Source: Polycladomyces subterraneus (lineage in GTDB: Bacteria > Bacillota > Bacilli > Thermoactinomycetales > JIR-001). From it: a stretch of 64,000 nt of DNA. The translations under genes and the position numbers were made by a program. The stretch is taken from the NCBI RefSeq assembly GCF_030433435.1, contig NZ_JANRHH010000019.1:62001-126000 (forward strand). Reading direction: 5' to 3'. Under the pieces are notes generated by a model. The model saw only the letters and a list, made by a program, of their open reading frames with translations. It was not told where the DNA came from and searched no databases. This document shows, piece after piece, positions 27,559-36,211 of this stretch (positions within the stretch are counted from its first letter, which is position 1; each line of letters opens with the position of its first letter).

Positions 27559-27635
27559 TTGGCGAACCCGGCTCTTGATGGATAGGGAATGAGGGGGAAG
27601 CGAGACACGTTTATTGAAAGTATATAGATGCCACT

Positions 27636-29141
27636 CTATTCCGCACCAATCCCCGTCTGGGATCGCACGTACAGTTCGTTAAAATTCCGCTCGGCTTCCG
27701 GTTCGCGGGATAAGAGCGTGCCCAATACGGCGCCGAGCATACCGAGCGGTACGGACAGGATCGCCGGATTTTTCAGCGGGAACAGGGCTTGATCAGGTTC
27801 CATCAGGTTTGGACTGACCAATACGAGTAGGATGGAACTGATCAACCCGGTGAGGATCCCGGATACAGCCCCCGTAGTGTTGAAGCGCTTCCAAAAAAGG
27901 CTGAACACGATGACGGGCAGGTTGGCACTGGCGGCCACGGCAAATGCCAACGCCACCAAAAAGGCGACGTTTTGTTCTTTGGCGAGCAGTGCCAGGATGA
28001 TCGCTACCACCCCTACGCCGATGGAAGCCCATTTCGCCACGCGCATTTGCTCCCGTTCCGTCACTTGCCCGCCGCGCAACACATTGAAATAGAAATCATG
28101 GGCGAACGCTCCGGCGGCCGAGATCACCAACCCGGCTACGACGGCCAGAATGGTTGCAAAAGCCACGGCGGAGATAAACGCGAGGAAGAAGTTGCCGCCC
28201 AACGCATCTGCCAGCAGAGGAGCAGCCATGTTTCCGGCCTTGTCTGCGGCCTTGATCTTTTCCTGACCGACCAGCAGTGCTGCACCGAATCCAAGGAAGG
28301 TCGTCATGATATAGAAAGAACCGATGATGACCATTGCCCATGCGACGGAAGTACGGGCTTCTTTGGCGTTGGGGACGGTATAGAAGCGGATCAGGATGTG
28401 GGGCAGTCCCGCCGTTCCGGCGAGCAGGGCCAATCCGAGTGAAAGGTTATCCAGCGGGTTTTTGTACAGTTTTCCGGGTTCCAAAAACGATTGCCCGTAT
28501 TTGGCTGACACTTGGTTAAATATCTCCACGATGCTGAAGCTGAAATGGCTGAGAACCAGCAGGCCGAGCAAGATGGTTCCGGTCATGAGGAGCACAGCTT
28601 TGATGATCTGCACCCATGTCGTGGCCAGCATCCCGCCGAATGCGACGTACAGGATCATCAACACGCCGATGAGGATGATGGACACCTCATATTGCAGCCC
28701 GAGCAAAAGTTTGATAATTCCGCCCGCACCGACCAATTGGGCAATCATATAAAAGGTGGAAATGGCCATCGTGGAAAGTGCTGCCGCGGATCGAACCGGT
28801 TTTGCTTTCAACCGGTACGCCAGCATGTCCGCCAATGTGTAGCGTCCGGTGTTGCGCAACGGTTCGGCCACGACGATCAACACAACGAGATAGGCCACCA
28901 GCCAACCGACCGAGTACAGAAATCCATCAAATCCGTTCAAAGCGATCAGCCCGGCAATCCCTAGGAACGAGGCGGCGCTCATATAATCTCCGGAGATCGC
29001 GATACCATTTTGCCAACCGGAGATGGAGCGGCCGGCCGCGTAAAAGTCGGTGGTGGTTTGCGTCCGTTTCGATGCCCAATACGTGATGCCCAGCGTCAAC
29101 AGCATGATCAAGGCGAATAAGGTGAATGCCACGGTATTCAT
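27636..29141 (-). CDS. actP: Sodium:solute symporter, acetate permease (ActP) type
   Basis: Membrane carrier of 501 residues with about 13 helices in the SSS family. The order of segments matches Act[41 protein letters not shown], then [17 protein letters not shown]. It probably imports acetate, propionate or pyruvate with sodium. The start at 29141 is fixed by AGGAGAAAGC upstream and by a four-base overlap with the DUF485 gene; the frame upstream of it is not coding. No acetyl-CoA synthetase is nearby. Confidence 0.93.
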   Translation of the reverse strand: MNTVAFTLFALIMLLTLGITYWASKRTQTTTDFYAAGRSISGWQNGIAISGDYMSAASFLGIAGLIALNGFDGFLYSVGWLVAYLVVLIVVAEPLRNTGRYTLADMLAYRLKAKPVRSAAALSTMAISTFYMIAQLVGAGGIIKLLLGLQYEVSIILIGVLMILYVAFGGMLATTWVQIIKAVLLMTGTILLGLLVLSHFSFSIVEIFNQVSAKYGQSFLEPGKLYKNPLDNLSLGLALLAGTAGLPHILIRFYTVPNAKEARTSVAWAMVIIGSFYIMTTFLGFGAALLVGQEKIKAADKAGNMAAPLLADALGGNFFLAFISAVAFATILAVVAGLVISAAGAFAHDFYFNVLRGGQVTEREQMRVAKWASIGVGVVAIILALLAKEQNVAFLVALAFAVAASANLPVIVFSLFWKRFNTTGAVSGILTGLISSILLVLVSPNLMEPDQALFPLKNPAILSVPLGMLGAVLGTLLSREPEAERNFNELYVRSQTGIGAE

Positions 29142-29458
29142 GAAGCTTTCTCCTTCCGTTTGCAGATGATTTCCTCGATCAGGCGGTCCATGCGGTTGGC
29201 GTGGCGAATATAGAGAAACGCCAATACCCATGCCATGAAAAACTGCGACAGGGCAAACAGATAAGCACCGTTCATCGAGCCGAAAACCGGCGTGTTGAGA
29301 AAGCGGAAATACCCGGTGAGTACGGGAAGGGCGAAATAGTAAAGAGAGAAAAATACGACGGACCATGTCATAAAGCGTCTTTTTCGTTTCATCAACATGC
29401 GGAACTCAGGTGAACGGGCGATTTGTTCCCAATCGATGCCGTGTGAGTCGGTTGTCAT
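29138..29458 (-). CDS. yjcH: DUF485 small membrane protein, symporter partner
   Basis: A 106-residue protein with two predicted helices ([20 protein letters not shown] and [20 protein letters not shown]) and a positively charged C-terminus, the DUF485/YjcH pattern. In many bacteria it sits directly ahead of ActP-type symporters and is thought to assist them. Here its stop overlaps the symporter start (ATGA). AGGGGA precedes the ATG. Confidence 0.9.
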   Translation of the reverse strand: MTTDSHGIDWEQIARSPEFRMLMKRKRRFMTWSVVFFSLYYFALPVLTGYFRFLNTPVFGSMNGAYLFALSQFFMAWVLAFLYIRHANRMDRLIEEIICKRKEKAS

Positions 29459-29587
29459 ACAGTCCCCTCCTTAGTAAAGTGGATTTATTCATCAATATTA
29501 TGTTTAGTTGATATATAACAAATATTCTTTAAATAAATCAAGAAGAACAACCTGTCAACAAGCGTCTCCAGACGTGTTACCGAACAC

Positions 29588-29728
29588 CAGACACGAGCAG
29601 AAATTTATTTGCTGGCAACGTGCGTACTTTGCCCACTTCCTGCGCCCCCGGGCAGCTGTGATTTGCTTTTGCAGGGCGCAGGTGGAGCAAATCTGGAAAT
29701 TAGCGCTCGATATTTAGACACACTCTGA
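29588..29728. mobile_element. MITE-like element, copy 2 (degenerate)
   Basis: Shares TACTTTGCCC and CTTCCTGCGCCCCCGGG-like segments and GCAGGTGGAG with copy 1, and ends with AGACACACTCTGAG, the inverted form of the GTGTGTCT end seen in copy 3. The left inverted repeat is eroded, so the left boundary is approximate. It fills most of the 29459-29766 gap. Confidence 0.5.
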
Positions 29729-29766
29729 GTTTAACTGTTGCAAGGTGTGTCCTTGTTCTCGTGCGA

Positions 29767-30405
29767 TCAACTCCATTGGCTGACGGCCAACCACAAGATT
29801 CGCACTGCGAAAAAGAGGAGTACAGCTCCCAACAATCGATCGGTCCAATGACGATACCGATGATACCCCTTGCGGAAGCGGGGGGAGGAGATAATGACGG
29901 CCAACACGATAAACCATCCCCCTACCGCTACGATATTTTCCAATCCGTACATCCAGTAGTACCATTGCGGATCTCCCGGCCGTAAAAACTGGGAGAAAAT
30001 CCCCAAAAAATAGAGTGCCGCTTTTGGGTTGAGTGCATTGCACAAAAAGCCTTCTCGAAAACCTTGCCAACCGCTTTTGGTTTCGGTGTCTTCTCCGTTT
30101 CCTTCCGCTGTTTCCGATTCCGTTTCAGTGGCAGGGCGGGAACGGATCGCTTGCGTACCCAACCATGCCAAGTAAGCCGCTCCGGCCAGTTGAATCACGG
30201 TGAACACGGCGGGCGATTGCTTTAAGATGAGTGCATATCCACCAACGGTATAGGCGATATGGATGGCCAGCGCCGTTGCGATACCGAATGCCGTGGCAAT
30301 TCCGATCCGTGCCCCGTAGCTCAAACTGTTACGCGTTACGACGACAAAGTCCGGTCCGGGTGAAATCGCACCCAGCAAACCAATGAGAAAGACTTGGAGA
30401 AACAT
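29767..30405 (-). CDS. LysE family exporter
   Basis: Amino-acid or small-metabolite exporter of 212 residues with six predicted helices. The start LIGLLGAISPGPDFVVVTRN and the segment NPKAALYFLGIFSQFL are family signatures (RhtB/LysE). A charged loop at about residues 85-110, rich in Glu and Thr, lies between helices 3 and 4. Substrate cannot be told; homoserine, threonine or lysine are typical. It stands alone on the minus strand. Confidence 0.9.
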   Translation of the reverse strand: MFLQVFLIGLLGAISPGPDFVVVTRNSLSYGARIGIATAFGIATALAIHIAYTVGGYALILKQSPAVFTVIQLAGAAYLAWLGTQAIRSRPATETESETAEGNGEDTETKSGWQGFREGFLCNALNPKAALYFLGIFSQFLRPGDPQWYYWMYGLENIVAVGGWFIVLAVIISSPRFRKGYHRYRHWTDRLLGAVLLFFAVRILWLAVSQWS

Positions 30406-30686
30406 CTCTCACACTCCCGTCATTTTTCGAGGTCAATTTATATTATAAAGAGAGATTGGGCTATCTTTTTTGAATCATTGGCAGGAGATTCGGATTATAA
30501 TGCAGAAGATTGTTACTGTTGAATAATTGTCATAATTCGTCGTTTTGTGACGATGTGTCCTCGATTGAGAAAGGGGGCACGAATGGAAACATGGATTTGC
30601 ACATAGGTTGGTAAAAAGTTGGTTTTTTCAAGGCGTTCTTATCTTATGGTTTGTTACAAGTTTCACAATAGGAGAGGGGTGAAAAC

Positions 30687-31544
30687 ATGCTGCACATCGT
30701 CTGTTGTGTGAAGCAGGTGCCGGACAGCAGGGAGATCCGGATCGATCCCAAGACCAATACGCTGATCCGGCAGGGGGTTCCGGCTATCGCCAACTTTTAC
30801 GACATGCACGGGCTGGAAGAGGCACTACGCATCAAAGATCAATATGGCGCCCGCATCACCGTAGTTTGTATGGGGCCACCGCCGGCGGAGAAAACGCTGA
30901 AACAATGTATTTCCCTCGGAGCCGACGAGGCTGTTTTGGTGACGGACCGCCGGTTTGCCGGGGCGGATACGCTGGCCACCTCCTACGTGTTGGCCAAAGC
31001 GATTCAAAAGATCGGGGAAGAGTGGGGTCCCGTCGATCTGGTGTTTTGCGGAAAACAAACGTTGGATGGCGACACCGGACAAGTGGGACCGGGAATCGCC
31101 TGCCGTCTGGATTTGGAACAGTTGACGTATGTGGAAAAAGTAGTGGGCATCGATCTGGAGAAACGAACCATCACGGTTCATCGTCACCTGGAAGACGGTT
31201 TGGAAGTGGTGGAAACCCGTTTGCCGGCGCTGTTGACGGCGCTCAAGGAGTTGAACAAGGTGCGCCGTGCGAGCATGCCGGGCATGCTCAGGGCAGCACG
31301 GTTTAAGCCGGTGATCTGGACGGTGGATGATTTTCCGGACATGGACAAAAAGCAAATTGGGCTGAAAGGCTCCCCCACGATCGTTGCCAAGACATGGGTG
31401 CCTGAACAAAAGCCCACCAACGGGGAAGTCGTAAAAGATCAATCACCGCAGGAAGCGGCTGCATTCCTGGCTGATCGGCTGTGGTCGACGGATTTGCCCG
31501 ATAAATTGGGATGGAACCAACAGTCGGAGGAGGTGTCGGCATGA
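30687..31544 (+). CDS. fixA: Electron transfer flavoprotein beta subunit (FixA type)
   Basis: A 285-residue ETF beta subunit. CVKQVPDSREIRIDP at the start, ALRIKDQYGARITVVCMGPP and FCGKQTLDGDTGQVGPGIA are conserved. ETF pairs carry electrons from dehydrogenases to the quinone pool. Being followed by fixB, fixC and fixX homologues makes this the FixABCX-type complex rather than plain ETF. GGAGAGGGG precedes the ATG and the stop overlaps the alpha subunit start. Confidence 0.93.
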   Translation: MLHIVCCVKQVPDSREIRIDPKTNTLIRQGVPAIANFYDMHGLEEALRIKDQYGARITVVCMGPPPAEKTLKQCISLGADEAVLVTDRRFAGADTLATSYVLAKAIQKIGEEWGPVDLVFCGKQTLDGDTGQVGPGIACRLDLEQLTYVEKVVGIDLEKRTITVHRHLEDGLEVVETRLPALLTALKELNKVRRASMPGMLRAARFKPVIWTVDDFPDMDKKQIGLKGSPTIVAKTWVPEQKPTNGEVVKDQSPQEAAAFLADRLWSTDLPDKLGWNQQSEEVSA

Positions 31545-32629
31545 CGGAAAAGAAAAAAGCGGCTCAACCGGAAGACATGCCAGACTGGTCTGAATACCGC
31601 GGGGTGTTGGTAGTGGTTGAGCAGCGGGACGGCGTTGCCAAAAGCGTGTCGTGGCAACTTCTGGGCATCGGCCGGAAGCTAGCGGCGAAGCTGGAGGTGG
31701 AAACCATCGCACTGGTGATGGGCCACCGGGTGGGCCATCTAGCAGAAGAGGCAATCCAACGGGGAGCCGATAAGGTGTACATCTGTGACGATCCCGTGCT
31801 GTCCGTCTACCGAACCCGCCCCTACAGCCGCGTCTGCCTGCAACTGATCCGGGACATCAAGCCGGAGATCGTGCTGATGGGTGCCACCTACACCGGACGC
31901 GACCTGGCCGGAGCGATCGCCACCCACTTACCGACGGGACTGACGGCGGATACCACCCAGTTGGACGTGGAACCCCATCCCAGCCGGTTGTTGCTGGCCA
32001 GCCGCCCCGCTTTCTCAGAGAAAATGGTCGCCACCATTTTGTGTAAGCAGTACCGCCCGCAGATGGCGACCGCCCGGGCAGGCGTGTTTGAAGCCCTGCC
32101 GCGCGACCCGTCTCGCAAGGGGGAGATCATCCCGATTACCTGCGAGATGAAGGAGGAGGAAATCGCGGCAAGGGTGTTGGACTTCATCCAGGATGAAAAG
32201 CGGGTCAATCTGGAAGACGCCGATGTGATCGTCGCAGGCGGTCGCGGATTGGGTGGTCCCGGACCGTTCCGCCTGTTAAAGGAACTGGCTGACGCATTGG
32301 GCGGCGTGGTGGGTGCATCCAGGGCAGCAGTGGATGCCGGCTGGATCGGCCATGAGCATCAGGTGGGGCAGACCGGACACACGGTACGTCCCAAATTGTA
32401 CATCGCCGTGGGGATTTCTGGTGCGGTACAGCACTTGGTGGGGATGCAGAACGCCGACGTGATTGTGGCCATCAACAAGGATCCTGATGCACCCATTTTC
32501 AAAGTGGCCCACTTCGGGGTTGTGGGGGATCTGTTTCAGATTGTCCCCGCTTTGACGGAAGAAGTGAAAAAACGGAGAGGACTTCCTTTTTTGAAAACGG
32601 AAAAAAATGACCCGGTCGCGGCGCGTTAA
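31541..32629 (+). CDS. fixB: Electron transfer flavoprotein alpha subunit (FixB type)
   Basis: FAD-binding ETF alpha subunit of 362 residues. The C-terminal FAD domain contains GGRGLGGPGPFRLLKELADA, VGASRAAVDAGWI, QVGQTGHTVRPKLYIAVGIS and GAVQHLVGMQNADVIVAINK. The ATG at 31541 overlaps the beta subunit stop (ATGA) and has GGAGGAGG upstream; the longer frame at 31511 is not used. Forms a heterodimer with the preceding gene product. Confidence 0.95.
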   Translation: MTEKKKAAQPEDMPDWSEYRGVLVVVEQRDGVAKSVSWQLLGIGRKLAAKLEVETIALVMGHRVGHLAEEAIQRGADKVYICDDPVLSVYRTRPYSRVCLQLIRDIKPEIVLMGATYTGRDLAGAIATHLPTGLTADTTQLDVEPHPSRLLLASRPAFSEKMVATILCKQYRPQMATARAGVFEALPRDPSRKGEIIPITCEMKEEEIAARVLDFIQDEKRVNLEDADVIVAGGRGLGGPGPFRLLKELADALGGVVGASRAAVDAGWIGHEHQVGQTGHTVRPKLYIAVGISGAVQHLVGMQNADVIVAINKDPDAPIFKVAHFGVVGDLFQIVPALTEEVKKRRGLPFLKTEKNDPVAAR

Positions 32630-32648
32630 CATGAGGAGGGAGAGAGTA

Positions 32649-33956
32649 ATGGCCAACGAAAAATTTGACGCCATCGTCGTAGGCGCGGGTCCGGCGGGGA
32701 GTGCGGCGGCTTATACCATGGCCAAGGCGGGATTGTCCGTGGTCCTGCTTGAACGGGGGGAATTTCCGGGAGCGAAAAACCTGTTCGGCGGGGTGCTTTA
32801 CCGTAAACAACTGGAGGACGTGTTACCCGATCAGTGGCACAAAGCGCCGGTGGAGCGACACATCGTCGAACAGCGGATCTGGCTGATGGGAAAAGACTCG
32901 GCGGTTACGTTCAGCCATCGGAACGAGGCCTACAAGGAACCTTACAACTGCTGGACTGCCCTTCGCGTGAAGTTTGACCAGTGGTTCGCCTCCCAGGCGG
33001 AAGCGGCGGGGGCCGTGCCCATTTACGAGACGGTGGCCACCGAGCTGATCACCGAAGGGGATCGCGTGGTCGGGGTGCGTACTGACCGGGAGGACGGCGA
33101 TCTCTACGCTGACGTGGTGGTGATAGCCGACGGCGTCAACTCGCTGCTGGGTAAACAATTGGGCATCCACAAAGAATGGCAACCGGATGAGGTCTCATTG
33201 GCGGTGAAAGAGATCATCGCCTTGCCCAAAGAGAAGATCCAGGACCGCTTCAATCTAGAAGGTGATGAAGGTGTCACCATCGAGTTCATGGGCGAAACGT
33301 CGCTGGGAATGGCCGGGATGGGCTTCCTGTACACCAACAAGGATACGCTGTCGCTTGGAATCGGTGTGATGGTGAACCATCTTAAAAAGAAGAAGATCAA
33401 GCCGTACGAACTGTTGGACCATGTGAAAAAGCACCCGATGATCCGACGGCTGATCGAAGGTGGGGAAACCAAGGAGTACGCGGGACACCTGATCCCAGAG
33501 GGCGGATGGAATTCCGTCCCACCGCTCAGTGGAAACGGATGGTGCATCACCGGAGATGCTGCCCAGCTCGTCAACTTTGTGCACCGGGAAGGGTCCAACT
33601 TGGCCATGACTTCTGGCCGTATGGCGGGAGAAGCGGTGATCGAGGCCAAAAAAAGAGGCGACTTTTCGCGGGAGACACTTCGTCTGTATGATCAGAAGGT
33701 GGCCGAGTCCTTTATCCGCAAGGATTTGGTCAAGTACAAAGGTATGCATCAGATTTTGAAGGAAGAGGACCCTGAGTTGTTGTTCACCCGCCTGCCGCAG
33801 GCGGTGAACCGGGCGGCGTACGAAATGTTTCTCGTCGACGGTGTCCCCAAAGGCGAAAAGCAGAAAAAAGCCATACAATATCTTAAACAGGCAGCCGGGG
33901 GAACCTGGAATCTGCTCAAAGTGGGCATGAAGGGATGGAGGGCGATGAACGGATGA
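32649..33956 (+). CDS. fixC: FixC-type ETF-quinone oxidoreductase flavoprotein
   Basis: FAD-dependent oxidoreductase of 435 residues, related to ETF:ubiquinone oxidoreductase but without its own iron-sulphur domain. VVGAGPAGSAAAYTMAKAG is the FAD motif at the N-terminus, followed by PGAKNLFGGVLY; GDAAQLVNFVHREGSNLAM is the second FAD-binding segment. It passes electrons from EtfAB to the membrane quinone together with the ferredoxin-like FixX. GAGGAGGGAGAG precedes the ATG at 32649. The stop overlaps the fixX start. Confidence 0.93.
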   Translation: MANEKFDAIVVGAGPAGSAAAYTMAKAGLSVVLLERGEFPGAKNLFGGVLYRKQLEDVLPDQWHKAPVERHIVEQRIWLMGKDSAVTFSHRNEAYKEPYNCWTALRVKFDQWFASQAEAAGAVPIYETVATELITEGDRVVGVRTDREDGDLYADVVVIADGVNSLLGKQLGIHKEWQPDEVSLAVKEIIALPKEKIQDRFNLEGDEGVTIEFMGETSLGMAGMGFLYTNKDTLSLGIGVMVNHLKKKKIKPYELLDHVKKHPMIRRLIEGGETKEYAGHLIPEGGWNSVPPLSGNGWCITGDAAQLVNFVHREGSNLAMTSGRMAGEAVIEAKKRGDFSRETLRLYDQKVAESFIRKDLVKYKGMHQILKEEDPELLFTRLPQAVNRAAYEMFLVDGVPKGEKQKKAIQYLKQAAGGTWNLLKVGMKGWRAMNG

Positions 33957-34231
33957 GCAACAGCATTGCGGAGAAGTTGTTTACCATCCGGTACAAAGTG
34001 GATGACCAGTCCCATTTAATCATCAAGGATCAGCAGGTTTGTCTGACATGCGAGACGAAGGAATGCACCCATTTTTGTCCAGCGGACGTCTATGACTGGA
34101 CAGGAGAGATGACCACCGTCGCGTTTGAGAATTGCATCGAGTGCGGCACCTGCCGTATCGGGTGCCCCTACTATAACATCCATTGGGTGTATCCCAAAGG
34201 CGGGTACGGCATTACGTACAAATACGGTTGA
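33953..34231 (+). CDS. fixX: FixX-type ferredoxin-like protein
   Basis: A 92-residue iron-sulphur protein. CIECGTCRIGCP binds one [4Fe-4S] cluster and an upstream CLTC...CTHFCP set gives more cysteines than the minimum. The C-terminal NIHWVYPKGGYGITYKYG is typical of FixX. It would serve as the cluster-bearing partner of FixC. Start overlaps the fixC stop (ATGA). A terminator closes the four-gene operon. Confidence 0.93.
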   Translation: MSNSIAEKLFTIRYKVDDQSHLIIKDQQVCLTCETKECTHFCPADVYDWTGEMTTVAFENCIECGTCRIGCPYYNIHWVYPKGGYGITYKYG

Positions 34232-34247
34232 GATCACATCAGCTGAT

Positions 34248-34276
34248 CCGGTTTCCGTCAGGAAGCCGGTTTTTTA
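34248..34276 (+). terminator. Terminator of the fixABCX operon
   Basis: CCGGTTTCC / GGAAGCCGG stem with GTCA loop followed by six T residues. Confidence 0.88.
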
Positions 34277-34290
34277 TTGATAAAGGATAA

Positions 34291-34330
34291 AGCGCTTTCA
34301 TCCCCTGTTGAAATAGGGAGATGAAAGCGC
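34291..34330 (-). terminator. Terminator of the minus-strand SDR gene
   Basis: GCGCTTTCATC and GATGAAAGCGC form an eleven-base-pair stem; on the minus strand it is followed by TTTATCCTTT. Confidence 0.7.
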
Positions 34331-34380
34331 CGGCGAATGGTCTGACCGCCAACGGAGAAAGCAATGAAATGAGCGGACTC

Positions 34381-35574
34381 TTATATAGATCGTGAATGTT
34401 GTTTGGCTGATGCGCTTACGGTGTCCCAGTGATGTCCTTGGTAGCCTAGCTGTTTGCCACCTAACTTCTTTTTATCTCTCTGATCCACAAGAATCATTTT
34501 ATCCGGGTCATGCCGGTGCTGTTTGTAGAATTCCACCGCTATCTTGATGTATTCCGAGAAATCCGGACACACCACCCCAGACCCCTCCAGATCCTTCAAG
34601 GCTTGTGTGCAGTCATATTCTGCTTTTAAGTTTAGATAATCGATGGTCTCTTTTTCTACCATCACCCATCTACGAAACGCGGGTATGGAAAGCAATCCAT
34701 ACACAATCGATAAGGGGATCGTGAATGATGGTTTTTTTCCAATCAACGCTTCGCAAATCATCTGATACGCGTCCTTCGCGTGGTACGGGCGTGGGTCAGT
34801 CAAATGATAGACTTTGCCCTCGCCCTTTGGATGATGTGCCAAATAACAGGTCGCATCGACAACGTAATCCACGGGGACCAGATTGATTAACGCTTTTCCC
34901 TTCCCGATATAGGGGATCGGCCATTTGGCGAACTTGTCCAAAAACCGCATGATGAAGTAGGGGCCATCGAATTTAACGGTTTCGCCATTTTTTGAATCCC
35001 CCATCACAATGCCTGGTCGAATGATCGTGGTAGGGACTTTGTCGCGAATTTTTTGCACCAGCACTTCTGCCTCAAATTTGGTTGACTCGTAGAAGTTTTT
35101 GAAGGATTGGCCGCAATCCAATTCCGTTTCCAAAATTCTTCCAGTCCGAGTCCCCGAAACGTATGCGGTACTAAAATATACGTATCGCTGTAGTTTCGCT
35201 AATTGTAACACCCACTGGTTCACATTGTCTGTTCCAACAACGTTCACCTGATAAGCAACATCTTTCGGAACGGCCAAGTCGTAAATCGCGGCGAGGTGAA
35301 ATACATGAGTAACGGTTTCTCGGAGCCTCTGTAACGTAGCTTCATTCATCCCCAGATTTTTTAATGTGATATCACCGGGGACGACAGTAAATTTGTCTAC
35401 CGCCCCGAAATCGTTTTCCAAGAGGTGGATTTCTGCTTTCGCCTTATTCAATTGGCTGGGATGTACTAACAACTCAAATCGGGAAGCAGAGTCCTGAAGA
35501 AGCAATTTCCTGATCATTTTCGTTGCGATAAAACCCGGGAATCCTGTGATGAAATACGTTTTTTGATTCAACAT
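34381..35574 (-). CDS. Extended SDR, fatty acyl-CoA reductase-like
   Basis: NAD(P)-binding protein of 397 residues. The N-terminus YFITGFPGFIATKMIRKLLL carries the TGxxGF(I/L) cofactor motif used in male-sterility-type reductases and carboxylic acid reductase domains. HVFHLAAIYDLAV, YFSTAYVSGTRTG, FYESTKFEAEVLV (the Y-x-x-x-K catalytic pair) and PTTIIRPGIVMGDSKNGET follow. The C-terminal third is less conserved. It may reduce or epimerise a lipid or sugar substrate; which is not clear. GGGAGGG precedes the ATG. It stands alone, with its own terminator. Confidence 0.82.
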   Translation of the reverse strand: MLNQKTYFITGFPGFIATKMIRKLLLQDSASRFELLVHPSQLNKAKAEIHLLENDFGAVDKFTVVPGDITLKNLGMNEATLQRLRETVTHVFHLAAIYDLAVPKDVAYQVNVVGTDNVNQWVLQLAKLQRYVYFSTAYVSGTRTGRILETELDCGQSFKNFYESTKFEAEVLVQKIRDKVPTTIIRPGIVMGDSKNGETVKFDGPYFIMRFLDKFAKWPIPYIGKGKALINLVPVDYVVDATCYLAHHPKGEGKVYHLTDPRPYHAKDAYQMICEALIGKKPSFTIPLSIVYGLLSIPAFRRWVMVEKETIDYLNLKAEYDCTQALKDLEGSGVVCPDFSEYIKIAVEFYKQHRHDPDKMILVDQRDKKKLGGKQLGYQGHHWDTVSASAKQHSRSI

Positions 35575-35596
35575 TTTTCCCTCCCAATGGTTTTCT

Positions 35597-35782
35597 TTAG
35601 CGGATACGGCCCTTCATATAAGGGCGGTGCTTCCAATCTGTTGAAACATGGGGAAACTGGAAATCTTGCTTGTGGCCGTGATCATGACATGTATCACTGG
35701 AGCAATGACCATGAATGGATAGGGCAATGAGTGCGTAGATCAACAGCGACGGCAGCGAAATCTCTCTCGCCTGATCCCAAGA
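35597..35782 (-). other. Short His/Cys-containing frame, possibly a gene remnant
   Basis: An open minus-strand frame without ATG reads LPSLLIYALIALSIHGHCSS and then DTCHDHGHKQDFQFPH to a stop at 35597: one hydrophobic segment followed by a His/Cys cluster that could bind copper or zinc. It ends 22 bases upstream of the SDR start on the same strand. No good start or ribosome site is seen, so it may be the tail of a lost membrane protein. The rest of the 35575-36211 gap shows nothing else convincing. Confidence 0.3.
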
Positions 35783-36211
35783 GGGGATTCAACAAAATCA
35801 GTCAATGAATACATTCGCGCTATTATTGTTTCGTTTTACGAGTTTTCCCTTCAATATAAATTTTCTGTTTTCATATTCTACGACCAATTGTACCAAAATT
35901 CTGTCATGATTGCGAGAGGGGACCCCTCTCCTCCGGCCTTTGTTTTCATCTTCGCATTGGCATGGGGAGAAAACGCTTCAGTCGGCACCAGTCTATTTGT
36001 AGTCTCAACACCTAACAGTGGTTTCACTTTACGGAACATTCGTTCTAATGTATGCTGAAATTAACAAACAGTCGAAGGGAGGGGTGCGAATATCAGTCGC
36101 ACCTACAATCGACGCCAAATCGGACAAGTTGATCACGATCATGATTCATTGAAATATTGAAAAAGAAAAAAATCTGAGAAGTGTCAACCTGTTTCATCGG
36201 AGGGATGACAG

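Noticed and set aside
30406..30686. Possible sigma-54 element or riboswitch before the fix operon
   Set aside because: TTGGCAGG and GGGCACG-like strings are present but none has the TGGCAC-N5-TTGC spacing, and no conserved RNA fold was seen.
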